Below, piece by piece: positions 1-10,805 of a stretch of DNA of 64,000 nt. Made by a program: the position numbers and the translations under genes. The number at the start of each line of letters is the position of its first letter. Positions within the stretch are counted from its first letter, which is position 1. The notes under the pieces were generated by a model. The model was not told the DNA's origin and searched no databases. It worked only from the letters and a program-made list of their open reading frames with translations. Where the stretch lies: the NCBI GenBank assembly GCA_963662155.1, contig OY759263.1, forward strand, positions 540,095-604,094, given 5' to 3'. The DNA comes from Lamellibrachia columna (Eukaryota; Annelida; Polychaeta; Sabellida; Siboglinidae).

Positions 1-985
1 AGTCCCTGTCATGATAACAACATCACAATGCCAGCCCCTGTACAATAACAACATCACAATGCCAGCCCCTCTACAATAACAACATCACAGTACCAGTCCC
101 TGTCATGATAACAACATCACAATGCCAGCCCCTGTACAATAACAACATCACAATGCCAGCCCCTGTATAATAACAACATCACAATGACAGCCCCTGTATA
201 ATAACAACATCACAATGACAGCCCCTGTACAATAACAACATCACACTGCCAGCCCCTGTATAATAACAACATCACAATGCCAGCCCCTGTATAATAACAA
301 CATCACAATGACAGCCCCTGTATAATAACAACATCACAATGACAGCCCCTGTACACTAACAACATCACAAAGCCAGACCCTGTACAATAACAACATCACA
401 GTACCAGCCCCTGAACAATAACAACATCACAATGCCAGCCCCTGTATATTAACAACATCACAATGCCAGCCTCTGTATAATAACAACATCACAATAACAG
501 CCCCGTACACTGACAACATCACAATGTCAGACCCTGTACAATAACAACATCACAATGCCCGCCCCTGTACAATAACAACATCACAGTACCAGCCCCTGTA
601 CAATAACAACATCACAATGCCAGCCCCTGTATATTAACAACATCACAATGCCAGCCCCTGTACAATAACAGCATCACAATGCCCGCCCCTGTACAATAAC
701 AACATCGCAATGACAGACCCTGTACAATAACAACATCATAATGTCAGCCCCTGTAAAATAACAGCATCATCATGCCAGCCCCTATACAATAACAGCATCA
801 CAGCACCAGTTCCTGTCACAATAACAACATCACAATTCCTGTCACTATAAAAATGACAACATAACAATGCCAGTCCCTGCACAATAACATCACAATTCAA
901 GTCCCCGCACAATAACAGCATCATAATGCCAGTCCCTGCACAATTACAACATCACAGTACCAGTCCGTGTCACAATAACAACATA
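1..985. repeat. 31-bp minisatellite, about 31 copies; possible acceptor-derived array of the next DLAT exon
   Basis: Tandem 31-bp units of the form aataacaacatcacaatgcc plus agcccctgtac, degenerate at the right end (785-985). Read on the minus strand each unit contains TTGTTATTGTACAG followed by GGGCTGGCATT. That is a plausible 3' splice site followed by codons G-L-A. The preceding exon (1227-1146) ends in phase 0 with ...DTK, and E2 proteins continue here with K-G-(V/L). The array may therefore repeat the acceptor of the next DLAT exon, which would lie left of position 1. The array is seen directly; its origin is inference. Confidence 0.9.
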
Positions 986-1145
986 TAATCAAGTTTTTTT
1001 AAATTGCGTCACAAGCAGTTAGCTAGAAATTGATCATAATCAAGTTCCTGTGTTGATATTCGTCACTCAAAACAAACAACAAAATTTCAGACAGAGAATG
1101 GAGAAAGCACCAATGCTCCATCTGTCAGCTGCTTGAAGAACTAAC
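986..1145. other. DLAT intron sequence, no other feature
   Basis: Intron downstream (minus strand) of the exon ending at 1146, starting with donor GTTAGT at 1145-1140. AT-rich; nothing else recognised before the 31-bp array begins. Confidence 0.6.
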
Positions 1146-1227
1146 CTTTGTGTCGGCCCGGAACACGATCGGAGTGATGAGACCAGCATCACTGGCGACT
1201 GCGACACTCATGTCTACAGCGTCATAC
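1146..1227 (-). CDS. DLAT: DLAT internal exon, acyltransferase core (YDAVDMSVAV segment)
   Basis: 82 nt. The acceptor is TTGTCACAG, with the exon starting at 1227. The first base completes the Gln codon left open (CA) by exon 4483-4623. It then encodes 27 residues beginning YDAVDMSVAVASDAG and continuing LITPIVFRADTK. The donor is ACAAAG|GTTAGT at 1146/1145, phase 0. This matches the 2-oxoacid dehydrogenase acyltransferase core strand with the V-D-(V/M)-S-(V/I)-A-V and GL-(I/V)-TP motifs, and its length equals the corresponding human segment as I recall it. Oddity: the acceptor and the first ~25 nt are the template of the ~44-copy 47-bp array immediately upstream, so the true 3' splice site is the last of dozens of look-alikes. 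Confidence 0.95.
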
Positions 1228-1394
1228 CTGTGACAACAAGTAATGACATGATACTTATGTCTACAGTGTCATACCTGTGACAACAAGTAATGACATGATA
1301 CTTATGTCTACAGTGTCATACCTGTGACAACAAGTAATGACATGAAACTCATGTCTACATCATCGTACCTGTGACAAGTAATGACATGACACTC
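1228..1394. repeat. 47-bp acceptor-derived minisatellite, exon-proximal part
   Basis: About 3.5 units, in phase with the array resuming at 2160. Each unit carries, on the minus strand, CTTGTTGTCACAG followed by the exon-like string TATGACACTGTAGACATGAG. This is the acceptor and 5' end of the exon at 1227-1146 with about one difference. The array is interrupted at 1394 by a LINE fragment. Confidence 0.93.
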
Positions 1395-2159
1395 TGGATA
1401 CTATCAGCTCCGCAACATTGGGCACATTAGGTGTTATCTCACAAATGATGCCACTCAGTCATTAGTCATCGGGCTTGTAGCATCACGTCTAGACTATTGT
1501 AATGCTCTGCTCAGTGGACTGCACCAGACATCAATTAACAAGTGCAGAACACTGCGGCACGGATTGTAACCAGAACATCACGCTACAGCCACATCACACC
1601 AGTGTTGAGAAACCTGCACTGGTTACCTGTTAACTATCGTGTGCAATTCAAAATCCTGATGCACACATATAAAGCCCTACATGGACAGGCTCCAGGATAT
1701 ATATCAGATATGCTGAATGTGTACCAACCAAGAAGAACACTACGATCCATGGATTCAGTGACACTAGGAGTTCCAAAGGTTAGAACAGTTACTTACGGCG
1801 ACAGAAAATTCCAGTGTTCAAAAGCTAAGTTGTGGAATGCGCTACCGGCTCCCATTCGTGAAACAAAAACACTGAACACTTTTAAGAAGCTGCTAAAAAC
1901 ACATTTGTTCCGGGCTCATTTTGGTGCTTAAGTCTTTCTATTCAGAATTATATATATCTTATTTAAAACAGTATATACATATTTATTTTATTATATCCAG
2001 TCTTCTATAATATTAATTTTTTTTTCATGTTATCGTTTTTTTTTTATGCTTTGTTTTTACTGTCTATGATTATTCTATTCATTGTGTACAGCGCTTTTGA
2101 GCAGGCTTTGATATATGAAAAGAGCGCTTTATAAGTTCGGTATAATAATAATAATAATA
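1395..2159 (+). mobile_element. L2/CR1-like LINE 3' end, 5'-truncated, inserted in the 47-bp array
   Basis: Encodes the C-terminal part of a non-LTR retrotransposon protein. The readable ORF is 1542-1931 and includes SHITPVLRNLHWLPVNYRV, YKALHGQAPGYISDML and KLWNALPAPIR, all typical of the region behind the reverse transcriptase in L2/CR1 LINEs. Upstream, 'LVASRLDYCNALLSGL' is still recognisable at about 1475-1525. After the stop comes an AT-rich 3' UTR ending in agcgctttataagttcggta and a (TAA)n tail, the usual L2-type 3' end. It splits one 47-bp unit precisely (cactc | atgtctac) with no obvious target-site duplication, so the array is older than the insertion. No reverse transcriptase core is present, so the copy is dead on arrival. 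Confidence 0.85.
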
Positions 2160-4078
2160 ATGTCTACAGCTTCATACCTGTGACAACAAGTAATGACATG
2201 AAACACAACTCTACATCGTCATACCTGTGACAAGTAATGACATTAAATGACACTAAATGTCTACAGCTTCATACCTGCGACAAGTAATGACATGACACTC
2301 ATGTCTATAGCATCATACCTGTGACAACAAGTAATGACATGACACTCATGTCTACAGTGTCATACTTGTGACAAGTAATGACATGATACTCATGTCTACA
2401 GCGTCATCGTTGTGACAACAAGTAATGACATGACACTGATGTCTACAGTGTTATACTTGTGACAACAAGTAATGACATGACACTGATGTCTACAGTGTTA
2501 TACTTGTGACAACAAGTAATGACATGACACTCATGTCTACAGCATCATACTTGTGACAACAAGTAATGACTTGACACTCCTGTCTACAACGTCATACCTG
2601 CGACAAAAAGTGATGACATGACACTCATGTCTACAGTGTCATACGTGTGACAACAAGTAATGATATGACACTCGTGTTTACAGTGTCATACCTGCGACAA
2701 CAAGTAATGACATGACACTCATATCTACAGTGTCATACCTGTGACAACAAGTAATGACATGAAACTCATGTCTACAGTGTCATACCTGTGACAACAAGTA
2801 ATGACATGACACTCATATCTACAGTGTCATACCTGTGACAACAAGTAATGACATGACAATCATGTCTACAGTGTCATACCTGTGACAACAAGTAATGACA
2901 TGACACTCATGTCTACAGTGTCATACCTGTGACAACAAGTAATGACATGACACTCATATCTACAGTGTCATACCTGTGACAACAAGTAATGACATGACAC
3001 TCATGTCTACATTGTCATACCTGTGACAACAAGTAATGACATGACACTCATGTCTACAGTGTCATACCTGCGACAAGTAATGACATGACACTCATATCTA
3101 CAGTGTCATACCTGTGACAACAAGTAATGACATGACACTCATGTCTACAGTGTCATACCTGTGACAACAAGTAATGACATGACACTCATGTCTACAGTGT
3201 CATACCTGTGACAACAAGTAATGACATGACGCTCATGTCTACAGTGTCATACCTGTGACAACAAGTAATGACATGACACTCATGTCTACAGTGTCATATC
3301 TGTGACAACAAGTAATGACATGACACTCATGTCTAGTGTCATACCTGTGACAACAAGTAATGACATGACACTCATGTCTACAGTGTCATACTTGTGACAA
3401 CAAGTAATGACATGATACTCATGTCTACAGTGCCATACCTGTGACAACAAGTAATGACATGACACTCATGTCTACAATGTCATACCTGTGACAACAAGTA
3501 ATGACATGACGCTCATGTCTACAGTGTCATACCTGTGACAACAAGTAATGACATGACACTCATGTCTACAGTGTCATATCTGTGACAACAAGTAATGACA
3601 TGACACTCATGTCTAGTGTCATACCTGTGACAACAAGTAATGACATGACACTCATGTCTACAGTGTCATACTTGTGACAACAAGTAATGACATGATACTC
3701 ATGTCTACAGTGCCATACCTGTGACAACAAGTAATGACATGACACTCATGTCTACAATGTCATACCTGTGACAACAAGTAATGACATGACACTCATGTCT
3801 ACAGTGTCATACCTGTGACAACAAGTAATGACATGACACTCATGTCTACAGTGTCATATCTGTGACAACAAGTAATGACATGACACTCATGTCTAGTGTC
3901 ATACCTGTGACAACAAGTAATGACATGACACTCATGTCTACAGTGTCATACTTGTGACAACAAGTAATGACATGATACTCATGTCTACAGTGTCATACCT
4001 GTGACAACAAGTAATGACATGATACTCATGTCTACAATGTCATACCTGTGACAACAAGTAATGACATGACACTCATGT
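2160..4078. repeat. 47-bp acceptor-derived minisatellite, distal part (about 41 copies)
   Basis: Continuation of the array at 1228-1394. Almost every unit keeps the CACAG|GTATGAC acceptor string (plus strand gtcatacctgtg). Some units lack 3-5 bases (for example caagtaatg after tgcgacaag, or gtctagtgtc). A block of about six units recurs around 3300-3480, 3600-3780 and 3880-4060, which shows a higher-order duplication. Confidence 0.93.
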
Positions 4079-4170
4079 ATGCAGTTACTGTAACTTCTCT
4101 GTATTTTATACAGTATTTTACTATCAGGAAACCAGTTTTGCTATCTGGATTCAAATCTAGTAACACATTT

Positions 4171-4408
4171 TAACCACACACTTATATATCCCATACAAGA
4201 GACCTTGTTACACCCACACACTTATACATTCCATACAAGAGAACTTATTACACCCACACACTTATACCTCCCATACATGAGACCTCATTACACCCACATA
4301 CTTATACCTCCCATACATGAGACCTCATTACACCCACATACTTATACCTCCCATACATGAGACCTCATTACACCCACATACTTATACCTCCCATACATGA
4401 GACCTTTG
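4171..4408. repeat. 40-bp minisatellite, about 6 copies
   Basis: Units of the form cttatacctcccatacatga plus gacctcattacacccacata, with a 40-bp period that is exact in the right half. It sits between the donor-derived duplication (4409-4516) and 4079-4170, a short unique piece of DLAT intron. I see no splice-site similarity in it. Confidence 0.9.
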
Positions 4409-4516
4409 CCTGGGGACTGAATACTCGCTGCCTAATAAATGTGGCCTGCCAAGAGGATTTTACCTGGGGATTGAATACTCACTGTCTGATAAATGTGCCC
4501 TGCCAAGAGGAGTTTG
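4409..4516. repeat. 54-bp duplication of a DLAT exon end plus donor site (2 copies)
   Basis: Copy 2 (4463-4516) holds the real 3' end of exon 4623-4483 and its donor CA|GTGAGTATTC. Copy 1 (4409-4462) is a diverged duplicate with TCCTCTTGGCAG preserved and the donor changed to CA|GCGAGTATTC on the minus strand. A third partial copy is the exon sequence itself from 4517. It looks like a donor-derived minisatellite that stopped at two units. Confidence 0.88.
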
Positions 4517-4623
4517 CCTGGGGAATGCGTCGACATGCCAGGGCAGAGGCCTTGATGATGAAGTCATTTACTGACAGTTTCACTTTCTCTTTCTCTAGCA
4601 TCTTGTTCAGTTCCTGGCGCGTT
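4483..4623 (-). CDS. DLAT: DLAT internal exon, acyltransferase core ([12 protein letters not shown])
   Basis: 141 nt. Acceptor GTTGTAG, exon starting at 4623. The first base completes the Lys codon (AA) from exon 11763-11678. It encodes [17 protein letters not shown], then [29 protein letters not shown] and the first two bases of Gln. Donor CA|GTGAGT at 4483/4482. This is the helix/strand segment of the E2 catalytic core in which (V/I)-N-D-(F/L)-I-(I/V)-K-A and A-N-S-S-W are hallmark strings. The donor region is duplicated once downstream (4409-4462). Upstream, a 50-bp array begins some 30 nt beyond the acceptor. Confidence 0.95.
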
Positions 4624-4655
4624 CTACAACATCAACAGCACCACTTTCACCATTT

Positions 4656-5697
4656 ATGCTCATTGTTAGAGAACACAACAGACAGAGGTCTATGTACAAC
4701 ACCACTGCTGCTCATTGTGAGAGAACACAACAGACAGGTCTCTGTATAACACCACTGCTGCTCATTGTGAGAGAACACAACAGACAGGTCTCTGTATAAC
4801 ACCACTGCTGCTCATTGTTAGAGAACACAACAGACAGGTCTCTGTATAACACCACTGCTGCTCACTGTGAGAGAACACAACATACAGGTCTCTGTATAAC
4901 ACCACTGCTGCTCATTGTAAGAGAACACAACAGACAGGTCTCTGTATAACACCACTGCTGCTCATTGTTAGAGAACACAACAGACAGGTCTCTGTATAAC
5001 ACCACTGCTGCTCATTGTGAGAGAACACAACAGATAGGTATTTGTATAACACCACTGCTGCTCATTGTGAGAGAACACAACAGACAGGTCTCTGTATAAC
5101 ACCACTGCTGCTCATTGTTAGAGAACACAACAGACAGGTCTCTGTATAACACCACTGCTGCTCACTGTGAGAACACAACAGACAGGTCTCTGTATAACAC
5201 CACTGCTGCTCACTGTGAGAGAGCACAACAGACAGGTCTCTGTATAACACCACTGCTGCTCACTGTGAGAGAACACAACAGACAGGTCTCTGTATAACAC
5301 CACTGCTGCTCATTGTGAGAGAACACAACAGACAGGTCTCTGTATAACACCACTGCTGCTCATTGTTAGAGAACACAACAGACAGGTCTCTGTATAACAC
5401 CACTGCTGCTCATTGTTAGAGAACACAACAGACAGGTCTCTGTATAACACCACTGCTGCTCATTGTTAGAGAACACAACAGACAGAGGTCTATGTACAAC
5501 ACCACTGCTGCTCAATGTGAGAGAACACAACAGACAGAGGTCTCTGTACAACATCACTACTGCTCTTTGGGAGAGAGGACACAACGGACAGAGGTCTCTG
5601 TACAACACCATTGCTGCTCACTGTGAGAAAACAACAGACAGAGAGAGTTCTCTGTACAACACCACTGCTGCTCATTGTGACAGAACACAACAGACAT
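4656..5697. repeat. 50-bp minisatellite, about 21 copies
   Basis: Units of the form agagaacacaacagacaggt plus ctctgtataacaccactgct plus gctcattgtg. It starts right beside the acceptor of exon 4623-4483. The intron bases between the exon and the array (caccact..., gctcattgttag) resemble part of a unit, so it probably grew out of the polypyrimidine region of that acceptor. It does not clearly include the splice site. Short ORFs here on both strands are by-products of the repeat. Confidence 0.92.
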
Positions 5698-5880
5698 TTG
5701 TACTGTGTGACTAGTTTAAGTAATGTGCACAGTCTGTTTAATAAAAAAATGCAGATTTTTTTTCAAATCACAGAAAGAAATGACTCCAGATCTGGTAAGG
5801 AACAAAATAGTGGATATCTAATGGATACTAGGTGAGTTTGGTTTTTCACCAAATTAATTTGAAATGAAACAAGCCAAAAA
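5698..5880. repeat. Dispersed repeat copy with a single 27-bp-type unit
   Basis: gtgtgactagtttaagtaat followed by a sequence with gtctgtttaataaaaaa, caaatca, atctggtaaggaacaaaata and ggtgagtttggtttttc. The same succession occurs at 13203-13610 (with extra sequence in the middle). There the 'gtgtgactagcttaagtaat' element is expanded into a ~39-copy array. Type of repeat unknown. Confidence 0.75.
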
Positions 5881-6144
5881 AATTTTTGAGGAGGAACATT
5901 TAATGTTTGTAAAAATTGTATATCCTGTGTTTTCTTAGGAAATGCATATAATTATTATACTTCAGTAACACTGAATTAGTGTTTTTGTATATTTTATTCT
6001 GATACAAAACCATTGTTTATAGTTCCAATTTAGTATCAATCACATTGTTTAACATTACGTAATTATTAGTTGTATTGACAAAAGTTGGTTCCCATGTTAG
6101 TGATATTCTTTGTCTTAATGGGTGCGTCCTTCATCTTCATATTT
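5881..6144. other. DLAT intron, no recognised feature
   Basis: AT-rich intronic sequence between the dispersed repeat and the left end of the DNA transposon. A candidate 4-bp target-site copy (attt) is at 6141-6144. Confidence 0.5.
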
Positions 6145-6288
6145 GAGGCATTCTACGTGAAATCAACCAAAAAAAGGCCAAAATGTTTTTGACCCCCTCC
6201 GATTTTAATGAAATTTAGCACACATGTTGCACCTGTTGTGAAATTTGATTTGTAAGTGAAATAGTTTTTGAGTTATTGCATATTAATG
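6145..6288 (+). repeat. Left terminal inverted repeat of the transposon
   Basis: About 144 bp, matching the reverse complement of 11416-11566 with small indels (the right copy has extra bases near aaaccaaattttgg). The inner limit is the shared ttattgcatattaat. Confidence 0.85.
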
Positions 6289-7435
6289 ATAAAAAAATGG
6301 CAAAAATGTTGCATTACCTTGTAACATGTATTAAGTGCCGACTTATTAATTAAGCGTGTAGACTTGTCAGAGACGTGTTTTACCCATCGTTGGTTGAGTT
6401 ATGAAATTTTAGTACAAGCCCTACGTAAGTTATACAAATAAACCATTTATCCAACTTATGCTACACTGTGGCTACCAAGTGTTGGTTGAGCCAGCTTGCC
6501 AACCCTATTTGAATCAACTACATATAATTATCTATACATACTAGGTATATTATCTTGGTATAAAATGATTTAACTAACTAATAATTATAGTTTATGCCTT
6601 TAAAATTCCCCTACAGTTGTTAATGTTATTTTATTATTCAGATGGCAATCATGGTACCACAGACTATGCTAATTACCCATGTAAAACAAAAGACAAACCC
6701 CAAATATCTAGATATCTTAAGCTTAGCTGTTCAACATTTTCTTTGCACATGTTGACTCCTGCCTTTCAGGTGTCACTCAAGGTCACAGGTATTGTATGTG
6801 AATATCAAGTAAATCCATACAAATGAAAGAAATCTTGTATTTTGCATGAACAGAATATTAGCTCCCTTAACCAGCTAAATGAGTACATCTGATTTTGCTG
6901 CCCACACCATGTGTATAACATATATGATGCCACATGCCAAAACCAGGCTCTTCTCAACAATTTGACAAAACCATTTTATTACAGATTCAAATAGAGGAGA
7001 TACACAGCTTTAAAATGACATTGACCAACATTAATAGTGTAGCTTACTCCTGGGCCAAGATGTTACACTTTTAGTGTACACATTCTTGGAATAAGTTTTA
7101 AGAAAATAATTTTTTTTTAAACGGCATTGAAAAATTGCTTCTCCCATAGCAACCATGCATATATAATGCTCCAAATGGAATGAAATTTTGTATATTCCTC
7201 CAGTAGATAAAGAAGATTCAGAAGTATAAAGTGGAAAAACGTAATATTTATTGAATGCCACCTCATTTATTACCAGGTTTGGTATTCCCGGAGACACTAG
7301 GAGTCGAACCCCTAAAATAAACCCCTGAAATATCTGAAAATAAAACATTATTTATACATTACACACATAATAACACTACACAATGCCAGTTCCCCAAATT
7401 TGGAAAGTCCGCTCCCGCTGGCACTGAGCTAACCA
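6289..7435. other. Transposon 5' region, no gene recognised
   Basis: AT-rich sequence between the left inverted repeat and the transposase-like ORF. Short ORFs at 6617-6826 (+) and 7031-7348 (-) have no recognisable features and I do not annotate them. Confidence 0.5.
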
Positions 7436-9077
7436 GTGCAGGCTCAATGTGGTCTTCCCCTACTCCTGCCAAATAGTTGGACATCACAAAAGATCATGGA
7501 AGAATTTGGTGCCACTGATTACATGGTGTGGCAAGCAAAGGCGTTGGCCAAAGAAAAGGGAATCCTAGCAACCCCAAACCCAAAGCTATCAGGGAGAACT
7601 CTGACTCAAAGAGGAGTTGAACAAGTCAAAGATTGGTATAGATCTGATGAAGTTAGTTGTGTGATGCCAGGGATGAAAGATTTTGTGTCAGTAAAAATGG
7701 AGAAGCGAATTCAAATACAGAAGCGCTTTATTCTCTGTAACCTCAGAGAGGCCTACGAATCATTCAAAACAAAGCACACAGAAGTACGAGTTGGATTTTC
7801 CAAGTTTGCAGATCTCCGTCCGAAGGAATGTGTTCTTGCAGAGGCTGGTGGCACACATGCAGTCTGTGTGTAATGTGCATCAGAATGTCAAGTTGATGTG
7901 GATAGGTGCCAAGCTTTGTCATATGACATTGGAGGATATCCCACTGAAGTCCTACAAGCACGGTCTGGCTCAGATGACGTGTAATCCTTCTCTTCCTAAA
8001 TGTCACATGAGAGAATGTGCACAGTGTCCCAAAAGACCCACCTTCAAAGAACAATTGAATGCATTGATGGAAAGAGAAATGGTAGATGAAGTGCACTACA
8101 AACAGTGGGTATTGACAGAGAGGTCAACCTTAGAAGCGATGGTGAAAAAGACGATAACCTGTGTGACAAACTGAATGTCTTCCTGCGACACGATTTCATC
8201 GCCAAACAACAGAGCAATTTCCAAACAGAGGTCAAGGAGAGACTTCAGATGGGTGAATTCCTTGTCCTCCTGGACTTCGCACAGAATTATTCCTTTGTGC
8301 TGCAAGATGCGGCCCACGGATTTCATTGGAACAATGCACAGGCCACTATTCATCCATTTGTGTGCTACTACCAGAGGGACAACACACTGCAGCACTACCA
8401 GACAACACACTGCAGCACTACCAGACAACACACTGCAGCACTACCAGACAACACACTGCAGCACTACCAGACAACACACTGCAGCCCTACCAGACAACAC
8501 ACTGCAGCACTACCAGACAACACACTGCAGCACTACCAGACAACACACTGCAGCACTACCAGACAACACACTGCAGCACTACCAGACAACACACTGCAGC
8601 ACTACCAGACAACACACTGCAGCACTACCAGACAACACACTGCAGCACTACCAGACAACACACTGCAGCACTACCAGACAACACACTGCAGCACTACCAG
8701 ACAACACACTGCAGCACTACCAGACAACACACTGCAGCACTACCAGACAACACACTGCAGCACTACCAGACAACACACTGCAGCACTACCAGACAACACA
8801 CTGCAGCACTACCAGACAACACACTGCAGCACTACCAGACAACATACTGCAGTACTACCAGACAACACACTGCAGCACATCAGCTGTCATCATCTCTGAC
8901 TGCATGAAGCATGACATAGTTTCAATGCACCCGTTCCAACGGTACCTCCTCAACTTCCTCAAGGAACACTTCCATGCTCTTCCAACAAAGATCATCTATT
9001 TCTCTGACGGTGCTGCTTCCCAGTACAAGAACAGGAAGAATTTCATCAATCTTTGTCATCATCGGGAAGATTTTCAA
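7436..9077 (+). pseudogene. Transposase-like gene, exon 1, frameshifted
   Basis: A cysteine-bearing protein of a family I recognise as scattered in many copies through animal genomes; its name is not certain. Readable pieces include PKLSGRTLTQRGVEQVK and CNVHQNVKLMW (frame switch in a GT run near 7865), CHMRECAQCPKRP (frame 7791-8174), then MGEFLVLLDFAQNYSFV and GFHWNNAQATIHPFV (frame 8105). After the array come VIISDCMKHD and YFSDGAASQYKNRKNF (frame 8175). The D of LLDFAQNY and the D of FSDG are candidate DDE catalytic acids. At least three reading-frame changes are needed (near 7865, near 8150, and one base at about 8879), so the copy is inactive. A 23-bp array (8378-8878) interrupts it. 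The donor CAA|GTATGT is at 9077/9078. The ATG is not fixed; the ORF opens upstream of any ATG. Confidence 0.75.
8378..8878. repeat. 23-bp minisatellite inside the transposase exon, 22 copies
   Basis: Units gacaacacactgcagcacta plus cca. The first GAC is at 8378 and the last at 8861: 21 whole periods (483 bp, 161 codons) with no indel. Because 23 is not a multiple of 3, every reading frame cycles through the same 23-residue peptide, so three overlapping ORFs arise. The array grew from the DNTLQH codons of the family protein. Confidence 0.95.
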
Positions 9078-10274
9078 GTATGTTGTAGTGAAACTTTTTT
9101 ATATATTCCATAATATATATTTTTTTTTTAATCAATATTAAAAACAATAGGCAGTTTAACTTAAAACCAAATACCTTTAATAATACACATCTAGTAAGCA
9201 TGTGTTAATTTCAGTTGTTAATTTATTAATTGATTTAAATCAATTAAGTTCATATAATTTATTTACCCCATAAGTGTTTTTTTTATTTAGTTGACAAAAT
9301 TCCCAACTGAGTTTTGGTTCAACCTGATATTATAGGGTACTCCATTCATGCAGTGGTGATTTCAGCTGGCCATGAGTTAGTAGCATTGAGATAGATCAGG
9401 TTCAAGGGGCACAAATGGAAGAGTAGATAGAAACAATATATCTGTAAACTGGGGTGGACCAGCTAGCCAGGGAATGAAAGACTAATCATACAGGCAGGTG
9501 GGAATGGGAGAGAAGGCTTAGAGCCCTAGACAGTCATTTGTCTATTGATTTAACAAGATCGCCACCCACAGGGTAAGCTCCATCTGGCAAGGTGGCTAAG
9601 GAAGCCACTAGCTTATGAAGTCCATTTTTTATGTGTAGCCCTCCCCCCCATTATCAGATATACCACAAATCTATGTCTAAAAGAAATATTTTGAGTTGCA
9701 AAACTAACTGCCATGTTAAACCGTAGGGCCACACAAGACCTGTGCATGCATGTATACATGTAGGGCCACACAAGACCTGTGCATGCATGTATACATGTAG
9801 GGCCACACAAGACCTGTGCATGCATGTATACATGTAGGGCCACACAAGACCTGTGCATGCATGTATACATGTAGGGCCACACAAGACATGGGCATGCATG
9901 TATACATGTATGTATGTATTGACTGTCTAGTATACTGTGTTGTGTTCTATATCATTTCTAAGTAAAATGACAGTTATATATTAATGAGAAAATAATATGT
10001 AATGACAGTATCATTTTGTATTGATACATAAAGTATTTTGTTAATTTAATTCAAGTTAATTGAAGAATTTTTAATGTTAATTTTATTGGAAGATTTCTGT
10101 AAGTGATTAAGTTGTAATTTAATTAACTTGATTGCCCATGTCTGATATATAGCAAACTTTTGCTCATATTTCCATAATTTGATGTATGTAAATATAGTTT
10201 ATCATATGCCCAATATTGGGAAATTTGAACTTCTTTTTTATTCTATTTAAATTGAACAAAATCCATCTGTTCAG
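9078..10274 (+). other. Intron of the transposase-like gene
   Basis: Starts GTATGT after CAA and ends ...catctgttcag before GTACCAGCTGAATGG. Joining REDFQ to VPAEWYF restores the family sequence. It contains a 5-copy 37-bp repeat (9723-9908) and otherwise AT-rich sequence with no gene. Confidence 0.75.
9723..9908. repeat. 37-bp minisatellite, 5 copies
   Basis: Units gtagggccacacaagacctg plus tgcatgcatgtatacat. Spacing between starts is 37 bp (9723, 9760 and so on). It lies wholly within the intron of the transposase-like gene. The core tgcatgcatgtatacatg is self-complementary in part. Confidence 0.95.
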
Positions 10275-10700
10275 GTACCAGCTGAATGGTATTTCTCAGC
10301 AACATCGCATGGGAAGGGAGTCTGTGAGGGAGTTGGAGGGACAGTAAAACACCTTGCTGCACGAGCCAGCCTTCAGAGGCCATACGACAAACAAATAATG
10401 GCAGCTTGGTATCTGTACGAGTGGGCACAGAAAGACATCCCAGCTGTGTATTTCCACTACTGCACACAAGAAGAGTACAATGCTGAAAAATGTCACTTGG
10501 AAGACAGGTTTGCTCACTGTAGGCCAATTGTGGGAACTCAGTTTTCACTCAGCTGTCCCGATGTCAAAAGCACAACTGGCTGTTCGTTCCTACTCAACAG
10601 CCTTGTCAATGTCCAAAGCACAAAGCGAACATGCACATCTCTGGGCGATTACTTGTATGTTGGTTCTTGGTCATCCAAATACATCTGTCATTGTCACAAT
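10275..10700 (+). pseudogene. Transposase-like gene, exon 2
   Basis: After the acceptor ...ttcag the frame reads VPAEWYFSATSHGKGVCEG, VGGTVKHLAARASLQRPYD and IPAVYFHYCTQEEYN, a conserved block of the same family; the E of AEW is a candidate third catalytic acid. The frame changes near 10540: the continuation SFHSAVPMSKAQLAVRSYS lies in the ORF starting at 10480. The 3' end of the gene is not clear. Confidence 0.7.
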
Positions 10701-10805
10701 ATGGTGTAATAAATTCACTTCAATTTGCTACATTTCATTTGGCATATTCTTTTCTCCCCTGCACATGTCAAAGCATGAGCGTTACCAAGTGTTGTCCCAT
10801 CTATA

